A stretch of 64,000 nt of DNA from an uncultured Adlercreutzia sp. (GTDB lineage Bacteria; Actinomycetota; Coriobacteriia; Coriobacteriales; Eggerthellaceae): NCBI GenBank assembly GCA_910589165.1, contig CAJUSP010000005.1, positions 1 to 64,000 on the forward strand, read 5' to 3'. Under the pieces are notes generated by a model. The model saw nothing but the letters and a program-made list of their open reading frames with translations. It made no database searches and was not told where the DNA came from. The translations under genes were made by a program, and so were the position numbers. Position 1 is the stretch's first letter. The number at the start of each line of letters is the position of its first letter. Shown one piece after another: positions 40,914 through 49,882 of this stretch.

Positions 40914-41873
40914 GTGGCTGCGCTTATTGCTGACAAGTATGAGGCTTGGAAGGCCGAGGCCAATGCGCGCTTCGACCAGCTGAAGGCCAACGAGGAGGAG
41001 CTCAACCGCATCTTCGCGGAGATCTACGACATGGTGGGGGAGGTGCCCATCGAGGTGGAGGACAAGTACGTGTCCGTCGCCCGCATCTTCGACACGGCCG
41101 AGGAAATTCCCGAGTCGTTCAAGGGCAACAAGTACGTGCGCACCCGCCGCGACGAGATAGTCTCGCTCATCAGCTACGCCGTGGGCTGCATGCTGGGGCG
41201 CTACTCGCTGGACGAGGACGGCCTTATCCTGGCGAACCAGGGCGACACCCTGGCCGAGTACCTGGCGCGCATTCCTAATCCCACGTTCATGCCCGACGAG
41301 GACAACATGCTGCCCATCACTGACGACGAGTACTTCGAGGACGACATCGTCGGCAACTTCGTGGCCTGGGTGGCCGCCGCCTACGGTCCCGAGACCCTGG
41401 AGGAGAACCTGCGCTACATCGCCGACGCGCTGGGCGGCAAGGGCAGCCCGCGCCAGGTGATCCGCGACTACTTCTTGAAGGAGTTCTTTCGCGACCACTG
41501 CCAAACCTACAAGAAGCGGCCCATCTACTGGCTGTTCGACTCCGGCAAGAAGAACGGCTTCAAGGCACTCGTGTATATGCACCGCTACCAGCCCGACCTG
41601 CTGGCGCGCCTGCGCACCGACTACGTGCACGAGCAGCAGGAGCGCTACCGCACGCAGCTGGCGCACCTTGAGGAGGCCGAGCGCGAGGCGTCCGGCGCCG
41701 AGAAGACGCGTATTGCCAAGCAGCAGAAGAAGCTGGCCGACCAGCTAGCCGAGACTGTGGCCTTCGAGGAGAAGGTGCACCACTTGGCTGACCAGATGAT
41801 AGAGATAGACCTGGATGACGGCGTGAAGGTGAACTACGCGAAGTTCCAGGACGTGCTGGCGAAGATCAAGTAG
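40914..41873 (+). CDS. pglX: C-terminal part of BREX PglX as a separate gene
   Basis: 319 residues matching only the last part of BREX-1 PglX: FDQLKANEEELNRIFAEIYDMVG, then VSLISYAVGCMLGRYSLDEDGLI, DEDNMLPITDDEYFEDDIVGNFV, and RPIYWLFDSGKKNGFKALVYMHRY. It carries no methyltransferase motif. The GTG start at 40914 has GAAAGGAGG about 8 bp upstream, so it is set up for independent translation. GC-rich like brxA-C, unlike the inserted stretch before it. pglZ starts 8 bp after it. Either it binds the N-terminal piece to restore PglX, or the locus is broken; the clean starts and stops favour the first, by inference. Confidence 0.9.
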   Translation: MAALIADKYEAWKAEANARFDQLKANEEELNRIFAEIYDMVGEVPIEVEDKYVSVARIFDTAEEIPESFKGNKYVRTRRDEIVSLISYAVGCMLGRYSLDEDGLILANQGDTLAEYLARIPNPTFMPDEDNMLPITDDEYFEDDIVGNFVAWVAAAYGPETLEENLRYIADALGGKGSPRQVIRDYFLKEFFRDHCQTYKKRPIYWLFDSGKKNGFKALVYMHRYQPDLLARLRTDYVHEQQERYRTQLAHLEEAEREASGAEKTRIAKQQKKLADQLAETVAFEEKVHHLADQMIEIDLDDGVKVNYAKFQDVLAKIK

Positions 41874-41881
41874 GAGACGCT

Positions 41882-44524
41882 GTGGCTGAGATAGATGTGA
41901 CAGGGCAGTTCCTCGCGCGGTTCGCCGAGCCCCTTGCGGGGGCGGCGCGGCGGCGCATCGTGGTGTGGCACGACCCCGAGGGCGAGTTCTCGGAGGCCTT
42001 CGACGGGCTGGCCGGGGCAGTTGAGGCCGGGGAGCTGCCGGCGGGGGAGCGGCCGGTGCGGTTCGTGCGGGCCGAGGAGGGCGGCCTGTTCGCGCTGAAG
42101 CGGCTCATCGCCCGCGATGATGTGGAAAGTGACTTCGCGGTGTACCGGCAGCGGCCGGCGGGCGATGCGGCCGGCGATTTGCTGGCCGATATCGAGCTGT
42201 ACGCCGAGCACTTCCAGGCCGACGGGCTGTCGCTTCTGGTGCAGGCGCTGGGGGCGGTCGATACGGGCGAGGTGCGCGAGGCACTTTCAGAGCTGCGGCC
42301 GTTCTTCGCGTCGAAGGAGCGCACGGCGCGGTTCCGGGCGGTGATGGCCGAGGCGGCCACGGGCGCCGATGTGCGCGCCGGCGTGCTGGCGGCGGCGCTC
42401 GGGCGCGTGGAGCCCTCGAGCCAGGCCATCGTTCGGGCCTATGCGACGGCGGCGCTGGCCGATGCCGAGGCCGGCGAGCCCGGGCGCACCTTGGCGCAGC
42501 TTGAGCGCTGGGGCGCAGCCGGCGCGCTTGCGGGCTACCTGGGCGCCGTGACGGGCTATGCAGGAGACGCGGTCGATGCCGAGGCCCTGGTGTCGCACCT
42601 GCTGCTGTCGGCCCTGGCCGCCGGCGTGCCCGAGGCGCTCATGCGGGGGCTCGAGGGCCGCTACTCGCGGGAGTGCGACCAGTTCTGCCTGGGCATCGTG
42701 CACGACTGGGCCGCCGCCGACGACGAGGCGCGGGCGGTGCTGGCCGAGGCGGCCGAGCGGGTGGAGCGCGAGGCGGGGCTCGTTCAGCGCTTCGCCTCGG
42801 CCCCGCTGGACAGCCTGCTTGAGACCGATGTGTTCCCGGGCGTGAACCGCGCCATCGTGGCCGATTTGGCGGCATCGCTCGCCCAAGGGGCCGACCGCCG
42901 CGCCGACGTGCGCGTCGCGGCCGGCGCCCGCCGGGCCCTGGCGGGCTTCGGGGCGGCGGCCTGTTACTTCGACGCCCTGCTGGCCGCCGCCGACATGCAG
43001 GACTTCCTGCGTGATCACGGCGAGGGCTACCACGAGGCGCCGGCGGCGCGGGTGTGGGAGGCCTACACGGGCGACTGGTGGCAGATGGATGCCGCCTACC
43101 GACGCTTCTGCGAGGCCTACCAGCGCTGCCTGCGCGATGCGGACCCGGAGCTTTCCGAGGCTATGGGGGCAGTGGCCGACTGGGCCGATGCCCAGTACGT
43201 GAACGGGTTCCTCGCCCCGGCCAACGAGTGCTGGGTGGCCTGCGCCGAGGGCGACTGGGAGCGCGAGGGCTTCGTGGCCGGCGTGCCGCGCCAGCGCCGC
43301 TTCTACGACGAGGTGGTGGAAAACGAGCTGGCCTCGGCCAAGCGCGTGGTCGTCATCGTGAGCGACGCCCTGCGCTACGAGGTGGCCCGCGAACTGGCCG
43401 GCGAGCTGGAGCGGCGCCTGCGGGTGGCCTGCGAGTGCTCGGCGGTCCAGGGCACCTTCCCCTCTACCACCGCCTTCGGCATGGCGGCCCTGCTGCCGCA
43501 CCGGTCCATGGCCATAGACGAGGAGACCCTGGCCGTGAGCCTGGACGGCATGCCGGCGGCCACGACGGCGCAGCGCGAGGCGGTCCTGCGGGCGCGGCGC
43601 CCGGGCAGCGTGGCGCTTACGGCCCGGGACGTGCTGGCCATGAAGTCGGCCGAGCAGCGCGAGCTGGCCCGAGATGCCCAGGTGGTGTACCTGTACCACA
43701 ACGCCATCGACGCCACCGGCGAGGAGCCGCCCACCGAGCACGACGTGTTCGGCGCCTGCGAGCGCGCCATCGAGGACATCTGCGCCCTGGTTAAGGTGGC
43801 GGTGAACCAGATTAAGGCTACCCGCGTGGTGGTGACGGCCGACCACGGCTTTTTGTACACGCGCCAGCCCATGGCCGATGCCGCCAAGGCCTCGGCTGCC
43901 GAGATAGCGGGCGAGGTGGAGAAGGCCGCCGAGCGCTTCGCCATTCTGCGGGGCGCGCCGGAAGACGACTTGTTCGTGGCCATGAGCATGGAGGCCGTGG
44001 GCGGCGGCGAGCTTACGGGCGTAGCCCCGCGCGGGCTCGTGCGGCTGCGGCGCCCCGGGGGCACGAGCTGCTACGTGCACGGCGGCGTGAGCCTGCAGGA
44101 GCTGTGCGTGCCGGTGCTGCGCGTGCGCTACGGCGGCTCGCGGTCCAAGACCGTGACGGCCGCCGAGCGGGCCGAGGTGCGGCTTCTGGACACGAACCGC
44201 CGCGTCACGAGCCTGCTGTTCGGCGTGCGCCTGTACCAGCCCGAGCCCGTGGGCGGCAAGGTGGCCCCGGCCACCTACGAGCTGTTCATGGCCGATGCGG
44301 CCGGCAACCCGGTAAGCGACGTGCGCCTGGCCGTGGCCGACCGCGCCGACGCCGACGAGCGGGCCCGTGCCATGGAGGTGCGCTTCGCCCTGCGCGAGGG
44401 CCGCGCCTACCGCGCGACCGACGACTACTACCTGGTGGCTCGCGATGCCGAGACGAAGGAGCCGCTGTTCCGCGAGCGCTACTCCATCGACATCGCCTTC
44501 GCCCCCACCGACTTCGGATTCTAG
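41882..44524 (+). CDS. pglZ: BREX protein PglZ (BrxZ), alkaline-phosphatase-fold
   Basis: 880 residues. The N-terminal part is variable. The PglZ domain (about residues 475-720) shows VVVIVSDALRYEVARELAGEL and VTADHGFLYTR, the metal-site motifs of the phosphatase superfamily. The C-terminal domain ends in SIDIAFAPTDFGF. PglZ is the core protein of all BREX systems. GTG start at 41882 with TAGGAGA before it. Its neighbours are the pglX C-terminal piece (8 bp) and brxL (9 bp). The reaction it performs in BREX is unsettled. Confidence 0.95.
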   Translation: MAEIDVTGQFLARFAEPLAGAARRRIVVWHDPEGEFSEAFDGLAGAVEAGELPAGERPVRFVRAEEGGLFALKRLIARDDVESDFAVYRQRPAGDAAGDLLADIELYAEHFQADGLSLLVQALGAVDTGEVREALSELRPFFASKERTARFRAVMAEAATGADVRAGVLAAALGRVEPSSQAIVRAYATAALADAEAGEPGRTLAQLERWGAAGALAGYLGAVTGYAGDAVDAEALVSHLLLSALAAGVPEALMRGLEGRYSRECDQFCLGIVHDWAAADDEARAVLAEAAERVEREAGLVQRFASAPLDSLLETDVFPGVNRAIVADLAASLAQGADRRADVRVAAGARRALAGFGAAACYFDALLAAADMQDFLRDHGEGYHEAPAARVWEAYTGDWWQMDAAYRRFCEAYQRCLRDADPELSEAMGAVADWADAQYVNGFLAPANECWVACAEGDWEREGFVAGVPRQRRFYDEVVENELASAKRVVVIVSDALRYEVARELAGELERRLRVACECSAVQGTFPSTTAFGMAALLPHRSMAIDEETLAVSLDGMPAATTAQREAVLRARRPGSVALTARDVLAMKSAEQRELARDAQVVYLYHNAIDATGEEPPTEHDVFGACERAIEDICALVKVAVNQIKATRVVVTADHGFLYTRQPMADAAKASAAEIAGEVEKAAERFAILRGAPEDDLFVAMSMEAVGGGELTGVAPRGLVRLRRPGGTSCYVHGGVSLQELCVPVLRVRYGGSRSKTVTAAERAEVRLLDTNRRVTSLLFGVRLYQPEPVGGKVAPATYELFMADAAGNPVSDVRLAVADRADADERARAMEVRFALREGRAYRATDDYYLVARDAETKEPLFRERYSIDIAFAPTDFGF

Positions 44525-44533
44525 GAGGATGCC

Positions 44534-46810
44534 GTGACCGAGGAGATCAACTACTTTGCCGAGACCGACGAGGACGCCGAGGGGGTCTATTTCGCCGAGG
44601 CCGCCTCAAGGGAGGAGGCCGACGAGGCGCCCGAGGCGTCCATCGACGAGGCGGTGGACCGCGCCCGCGCCGTTGCCGCCTTCGACAACGCCTACGAGAC
44701 CGACGCGCTGGACCTGCTGGCGCTCGAGCACTTCCCCGGCAAGATCGTGCGCAAGGACCTCACCGCCCTTATGAAGCGCGGCGCCAACGTGCCCACCTTC
44801 GTGCTGGAGTACCTGCTGGGCATGTACTGCTCTACCGACGACGCGACCGCGGTGGAGCAGGGGCTCGAGCGCATCCGCAACATCCTCGTCAACAACTACG
44901 TGCGCCCCGACGAGTCCGAGGCCATCAAGTCGAAGATCCGCGAGCTGGGCCAGTACACCATCATCGACAAGGTGTCCGCGCGTCTCGACGAGTACGAGGA
45001 CGTCTACGTGGCCAACTTCACCAACCTGAGCATCGAGCCCTTCGTCATGCCGGCCGAGTACGTGCGCGACTACACGAAGATCCTCTCCGGGGGCATCTGG
45101 TGCATCCTGCGTATCCAGTACGAGCGCGCCGAAGAGGACACCGACGTGTTCGACGACCCCTTCGACGAGAAGCCGTCGGCCAAGAAGAAGCGGAAGAAGC
45201 GCGGCCCGCGCGAATCGCCCTTCAGCGTGGTGAGCCTGACGCCCATCCAGATGCCGAACCTCGATTTGGACGCCTTCATCGAGCAGCGGGCCGCCTTCTC
45301 CGCCGACCAGTGGATGGCGCTCATTCTGCGCTCGGCCGGCTACGAGCCCGACGCCCTGTCCGAGAAGGAGCGGCTGCACTTCGTGGAGCGCATGGTGCCC
45401 CTCATTGAGCGCAACTACAACCTCTGCGAGCTGGGGCCGCGCGGCACGGGCAAATCGCATATCTACAAGGAGGTGTCGCCCTACGCCATTCTGCTGTCCG
45501 GCGGCAAGACCACCACGGCGAACCTGTTCGGGCACATGAATTCCTACGGGCCCTCGCGCATCGGGCTCGTGGGGCACTGGGACTGCATCACCTTCGACGA
45601 GGTGGCCGGCATGCGCTTTAAGGACGTGGACGCCGTGCAGATCATGAAGGACTACATGGCCAGCGGCAGCTTCGCCCGCGGGCGCGACCAGATGAACGCC
45701 GACGCCTCCATCGTGCTGGAGGGCAATATCAACGACACCGTGCAGAACGTGCTGAAGACCACGCACCTGTTCGACCCGTTCCCGCCGGAGTTCAACAACG
45801 ACTCGGCCTACTTCGACCGCATCCACTGCTACCTGCCCGGCTGGGAGGTGCCCAAGATGCGCAGCGACCTTCTGACCGAGCACTACGGGCTCATCACCGA
45901 CTGCCTGAGCGAGTTCTGCAAGGAGATGCGCCGGCGCGACTACACGCACCTGATCGACCAGTACTTCCGGCTGAACGCCGACTTCAACAAGCGCGACGAG
46001 ATTGCCGTGCGCAAGACGTTCTCGGGCCTGGCGAAGCTTCTGTTCCCCGACGGGCGCATGGGCAAGGAGGATGTCCGCTGGCTTCTGGAGTACGCCATCG
46101 AGGGGCGCCGCCGCGTGAAGGAGCAGCTGAAGATCATGGCGGGCGTGGAGTTCATCGACGTGAACCTGGGGTATGTGGACGTGGACACCCAGGAGGTGCG
46201 CGTGGTGCCCGTGCCCGAGCAGTCGAGCGACACGCTTATCGCCGAGGGGCCGCTGCTGCCGGGGCACGTGTACGCCGTGGGGCCGTCGCTTTCCACCGAC
46301 GGATGCGCGGTGTACAAGCTGGAGAACCGCGCCGTGGCCGGCGAGTTCAAGCTGGAGACCGAGGGCATCGGCAACCACCGCGTTGTGAAGGAGTCCATGG
46401 AGGCCGCCTTCCGCGCCTTCGAGACCCATGGCGCGCGGGTGGCGGCCGGCATGCGCATCGGCGAGAAGGACTACCTGCTGTTCGTGAACGACCTGCAGAG
46501 CAAGGGGCTCTCCGACGAGCTTTCCCTGGCCGAGTTCGTGGGCCTGTGCTCGGCGGCGGCGAACCGGCCGGTGGTGTCGTCGCTGGCGGTGCCCGGCGTC
46601 ATCCGCCTGTCGGGCACCATGGACCCGCTGCGCAACCTTGAGGACGTCATGCGCGTGGCGAAGAACGCCGGCGCGAAGAAAATCCTTCTGCCCATGAGCG
46701 CCATCAGGGGGCTGCAGGACGTGCCGCCCGAGCTGATGGGGGCCATGAGCCCGCTGTTCTACCAGGACGGCGATGTGGTGGATGCGGCCAAGCGGGCGCT
46801 GGATCTATAG
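44534..46810 (+). CDS. brxL: BREX protein BrxL, Lon-like AAA+ ATPase
   Basis: 758 residues. Walker A ELGPRGTGKSHIYKEVSPY near residue 300, Walker B-like WDCITFDEVAGMRFKD, and LEGNINDTVQ after it. The C-terminal Lon-protease-like domain includes LPLSAIRGL-like LLPMSAIRGLQDVPPELMG. BrxL closes type 1 BREX operons. GTG start at 44534, GGAGG 5 bp upstream. A charged, Lys-rich patch (KPSAKKKRKKRGPRESPF) near residue 220 may touch DNA. Confidence 0.95.
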   Translation: MTEEINYFAETDEDAEGVYFAEAASREEADEAPEASIDEAVDRARAVAAFDNAYETDALDLLALEHFPGKIVRKDLTALMKRGANVPTFVLEYLLGMYCSTDDATAVEQGLERIRNILVNNYVRPDESEAIKSKIRELGQYTIIDKVSARLDEYEDVYVANFTNLSIEPFVMPAEYVRDYTKILSGGIWCILRIQYERAEEDTDVFDDPFDEKPSAKKKRKKRGPRESPFSVVSLTPIQMPNLDLDAFIEQRAAFSADQWMALILRSAGYEPDALSEKERLHFVERMVPLIERNYNLCELGPRGTGKSHIYKEVSPYAILLSGGKTTTANLFGHMNSYGPSRIGLVGHWDCITFDEVAGMRFKDVDAVQIMKDYMASGSFARGRDQMNADASIVLEGNINDTVQNVLKTTHLFDPFPPEFNNDSAYFDRIHCYLPGWEVPKMRSDLLTEHYGLITDCLSEFCKEMRRRDYTHLIDQYFRLNADFNKRDEIAVRKTFSGLAKLLFPDGRMGKEDVRWLLEYAIEGRRRVKEQLKIMAGVEFIDVNLGYVDVDTQEVRVVPVPEQSSDTLIAEGPLLPGHVYAVGPSLSTDGCAVYKLENRAVAGEFKLETEGIGNHRVVKESMEAAFRAFETHGARVAAGMRIGEKDYLLFVNDLQSKGLSDELSLAEFVGLCSAAANRPVVSSLAVPGVIRLSGTMDPLRNLEDVMRVAKNAGAKKILLPMSAIRGLQDVPPELMGAMSPLFYQDGDVVDAAKRALDL

Positions 46811-46819
46811 GAGGGTGGA

Positions 46820-48127
46820 ATGACCGAGGCGAAGAGGGAGCATTTGGTTTCGGGCGAGGCGCTGCTCGAGGTTCTTGCGGGGCGCGATGAGGCGGCCCGC
46901 AAGGCCGAGCGCGAGCGGCGGCGGCAGGACGCGCGCCAGCACCGGCTGGAGAAGATCCTGCGCGATGCCAAGGACGAGGCCCAGGAATCGCGGGACGAGC
47001 GGGCGGGGCTGGCCGAGCGCGCTGTGGTGGGGTACTTGGACGTGGCCTGCGCCGACGCCGTGGACGCCTTCATCTACGACGAGGGCGCGCCGCGGTTCGT
47101 CAACTACGTGGAGCGCTACGAGGCGCTTCGGGCCATGCAGGACCGCACCGAGATGCTGCTGGCCCTCGCCGATACGCTCAACCTTGCCGACCGCATCTTG
47201 AAGGAGGCGCCCGACGTCGATATCCAGGGGGCCGCCGAGCGCTCGGCGGGGCTGCTCCGTCGCTCGGCCGCGCGCCTAGGGGAGCCAGCGGTGGCGAAGA
47301 ACACCGACGCGCCGCCGCGGTTCTTAAGCGAAGAGGAGGAACGGCGGGTGGCCGCGTCGGCCGATGCGGCGCTGGATGAGGCCTTCAACGCGCTGGCGGC
47401 GCGGGAGGGCTTCGCCCCAGCGGACGATTTCAGCGCCCTTGGCCGCGAGATGCGCTCGGCGCTGAACAAGGAGGCGGCCTGCTTCGCCTTCTCGGAGGCG
47501 AGCCGCGCCGAGGGCGCCCGCTGCGACATGAGCGGCCTGCCGGTGTTCTGTGCCTCGCTGAAGCCGACGATGCGCTACTCGGTGGACAAGGTGCGCTGGC
47601 TTTTCGACGAGGTGCTGCAGGCCTACGAGACCTTCGAGGCCGTTGTGCGCATGCACGGCCTGTTCGCGGCCTTCGCCTGCGACAACCGTGCCGGCAAGCC
47701 GGGCTCGACCCAGACGCGCGGGATGCGCGCGTTCAAGCTGCTGAGGGAGCTAGAGCTTCAGGGGGAGGGCGTCGAAGACGAAGAGGAGGAGGCCGAGCCG
47801 GCCATTCCGACCACCATCCGGGAGAAGAAGCACGGCGACACGGTCGAGGACGCCATCGCGCGCATGAGGCAGTACAACGACCTGCCCTATTTGGGCATGC
47901 CCGACGAGGACTTCCTGCCGCAGGTGGCGGCGTTCTGGTACGGCTACCGCAAGCTGATGGAGTTCGTGAACGGCCTGTGGGACGCCGATCTGTCGGGCTA
48001 TCGGGTGTATATGGAGGAGGTCTGCGACTACAGCATGTCCCAGGCCCGCGCGCTGGGGGCGCGCCTGAGCCCGGGCCAGCTGTACCAGTGGATCGGCGAT
48101 GTTTTGCATATCGACGACGAGGACTAG
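46820..48127 (+). CDS. Unrecognised BREX-associated protein
   Basis: 435 residues; I do not recognise the family. Residues 15-70 are very charged and likely coiled coil (REHLVSGEALLEVL, then many Arg/Glu). The middle is helical and Ala/Glu-rich. A better-conserved-looking block starts near residue 230 (CDMSGLPVFCASLKPTMRYSVDKVRWLFDEVL) and again near 360 (YLGMPDEDFLPQVAAFWYGYRKLMEFVNGLWD). No signal peptide, membrane segment or nucleotide-binding motif. The ATG has GGAGGGTGG before it and lies 9 bp after brxL, so it belongs to the BREX transcript. It could be an accessory or regulator of BrxL. Confidence 0.75.
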   Translation: MTEAKREHLVSGEALLEVLAGRDEAARKAERERRRQDARQHRLEKILRDAKDEAQESRDERAGLAERAVVGYLDVACADAVDAFIYDEGAPRFVNYVERYEALRAMQDRTEMLLALADTLNLADRILKEAPDVDIQGAAERSAGLLRRSAARLGEPAVAKNTDAPPRFLSEEEERRVAASADAALDEAFNALAAREGFAPADDFSALGREMRSALNKEAACFAFSEASRAEGARCDMSGLPVFCASLKPTMRYSVDKVRWLFDEVLQAYETFEAVVRMHGLFAAFACDNRAGKPGSTQTRGMRAFKLLRELELQGEGVEDEEEEAEPAIPTTIREKKHGDTVEDAIARMRQYNDLPYLGMPDEDFLPQVAAFWYGYRKLMEFVNGLWDADLSGYRVYMEEVCDYSMSQARALGARLSPGQLYQWIGDVLHIDDED

Positions 48128-48136
48128 GGGTTTCCG

Positions 48137-48322
48137 ATGGCCACCATCGACGTGGATGCGCTGCGGGCGTACCTGGAAGACTACTACGGCACGGCTCTGA
48201 TGTCGGGACTTTGGCCAGCCCTGGCCGACTTAGGTACCCTGGACGCCCTCTCAGGCCGAGAACTCTGCGAGCTAGCCGAACGCGAGGGCGTGGACCTACG
48301 ACAGTTCGCCGTCTCGCCTTAG
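48137..48322 (+). CDS. Small acidic protein, last gene of the BREX operon
   Basis: 61 residues, no known domain. Reads as two or three helices: DVDALRAYLEDYYGTALMSG, then LGTLDALSGRELCELAEREG, ending DLRQFAVSP. It starts 9 bp after the preceding stop with a weak ribosome binding site (AGGGGTTT), so translation is probably coupled. Length and acid content would fit a small binding partner or inhibitor; this is inference. Confidence 0.65.
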   Translation: MATIDVDALRAYLEDYYGTALMSGLWPALADLGTLDALSGRELCELAEREGVDLRQFAVSP

Positions 48323-48417
48323 CGGACTCGCTCAGCCTAAAAAAGCTCCTCCAGTTTAAGTTTAGGGTTGGATTTCTTCCGTAAAAGGAAAGAGCCGCCC
48401 TCAGCCGAATAGCTAAA

Positions 48418-48465
48418 GGCGACCCTCCAACCACGAAATACTAGTCAATTCGTGGAGCGGTCGCC
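48418..48465. terminator. Nested hairpin at the end of the BREX island, possible terminator
   Basis: GGCGACC pairs with GGTCGCC, and inside it CCACGAA pairs with TTCGTGG. TTTAGC follows on the minus strand only. It may stop transcripts from the minus strand or simply mark the island edge. The rest of 48323-48694 holds no supportable gene; a TATACAAT box near 48648 may drive tyrA. Confidence 0.4.
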
Positions 48466-48694
48466 GTAGCCGCGGCAACCGCCTTCTCCTGCATTGTAGC
48501 ACGCGGCCGCGCAGTGGGTATCGGAAATTTATCTGCAACAAAAGCCGCGCCCTTTGCGAGGGTGGCCGCCCTCGGCTGTTGGGGGTAGTTGTGCGGAATT
48601 CCGCGCCGCTTTTGGGGGTTTGGGCTTGGGCTTGGCGGGTTCGTATACAATGGCAGGTGATAGGTACCCGCTATTTCGAGGAACACGCACTTTC

Positions 48695-49882
48695 ATGACT
48701 GAGGAAACTGAACAGATGGCCCCCGCCGACGCCCCCGCGGCGCCGTTTTCCGCCATTGCCGTGGTGGGGCTGGGGCTTATTGGGGCGTCGCTGGCGGCCA
48801 CGCTGGCTGAGAAGATGCCCGGCGCCACGGTGTTCGGGGTCGATACCGATGCGGCCACCCGCGAGGCGGCCCTGACGCACGGCTGGGTGGCGGCCGCCTC
48901 CGGCCCCGACGACGACGCCTTCCGCGCTTTCATCCAGGGGCCGTGCGAGCTGGTGGTCATCGCCACGCCGGTGGCGGCGGTGGACGACTACCTCGCCCGC
49001 CTGCGCGACTGGGGCTTTCGCGGCGTGGTCACTGACACCATCTCCACCAAGGGCCACATTCTGGCTGCGGCCGCCGAGATGCTGCCGGCGCCCGAGCGCT
49101 ACGTGCCGGGGCACCCTATGGCCGGCTCCGAGCAGAACGGCATCGCCGGCGCCCGGGCGGATCTCTTCGAGGGCGCGAACTGGATTCTCTGCCCCGACGA
49201 GACCACCATCCCCGAGGACTTCCAGCGCCTGCACGAGCTGGTGACCGGCATCAGCGCCCGGGTGGTGTCGCTGCGCCGCGAGGAGCACGACCAGGCTGTG
49301 GCCATCGTGAGCCACGTGCCCCACATGGTGGCGAGCTCGCTTATGCAGCTGGCCAACGCCCACGCGGACGATTCGCGCTCCATCATGCGCCTGGCCGCCG
49401 GCGGCTTCAAGGACTCCACGCGCATTGCCGCGGGCAGCCCGAAGCTGTGGTGCGGCATCGCCTTCGACAACGCCGATGCCCTCCGTGCCGGACTCGACGA
49501 GATGGCCGGCATCATCGGCTCTTTCTCCACCGCCCTGGCTGAAGGCGACCGCGACACCTTCACGCGCCTTCTGGCCGAGGCTGCCGATGCCCGCCGCGCC
49601 CTGCCGGCCGCCTGGGTGCCTTCCACCGAGAAGCTCTTGGAGGTGCGCATTCCCATGGTGAACCGCACCGGTGTGGTGGCCGAGGTATGCACTATTGCCA
49701 GTTCGGTGGGGTGCAATATACAATCCATTGACATCGACCACATCAGCGAGGGCAACGCCGTGCTCTCCCTCATCCTCACCGACGAGGGGGATGTCGGCCA
49801 GCTCTCGATACAGCTGATCAACGCCGGTTTCTCCGTATCGTTCAGTCCGATCATGCCGAAGGAGTACGCTCATGTCGACTAG
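48695..49882 (+). CDS. tyrA: Prephenate dehydrogenase with ACT domain
   Basis: 395 residues. Oxidatively decarboxylates prephenate to 4-hydroxyphenylpyruvate in tyrosine synthesis. NAD-binding VVGLGLIGASLAATL, then TDTISTKGHIL, GHPMAGSEQNG, and SHVPHMVASSL with the catalytic His. A C-terminal ACT domain (EVRIPMVNRTGVVAEVCTIAS...) probably gives tyrosine feedback. The ATG at 48695 was preferred over upstream starts because homology begins about 20 residues later. aroA overlaps its end by 11 bp. Confidence 0.94.
   Translation: MTEETEQMAPADAPAAPFSAIAVVGLGLIGASLAATLAEKMPGATVFGVDTDAATREAALTHGWVAAASGPDDDAFRAFIQGPCELVVIATPVAAVDDYLARLRDWGFRGVVTDTISTKGHILAAAAEMLPAPERYVPGHPMAGSEQNGIAGARADLFEGANWILCPDETTIPEDFQRLHELVTGISARVVSLRREEHDQAVAIVSHVPHMVASSLMQLANAHADDSRSIMRLAAGGFKDSTRIAAGSPKLWCGIAFDNADALRAGLDEMAGIIGSFSTALAEGDRDTFTRLLAEAADARRALPAAWVPSTEKLLEVRIPMVNRTGVVAEVCTIASSVGCNIQSIDIDHISEGNAVLSLILTDEGDVGQLSIQLINAGFSVSFSPIMPKEYAHVD

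Noticed and set aside
40306..40914. Plus-strand frame of about 200 codons between the Shedu-like gene and the pglX C-terminal part
   Set aside because: No ribosome binding site, starts inside the Shedu gene, low-information translation, and it overlaps the better-supported small peptide and RNA on the other layout.
36869..41873. pglX split as a simple sequencing error or frameshift
   Set aside because: 1.47 kb with two other likely genes separates the pieces, and each has its own start and ribosome binding site, so a single-base error cannot explain it.
48418..48500. Second toxin-antitoxin copy after the BREX island (TACAAT box and hairpin with CTAGT in the loop, minus strand)
   Set aside because: The only frame is 17 codons, not hydrophobic and lacking a ribosome binding site. 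The likeness to the 40.6-kb locus is limited to the hairpin loop and the -10 box.
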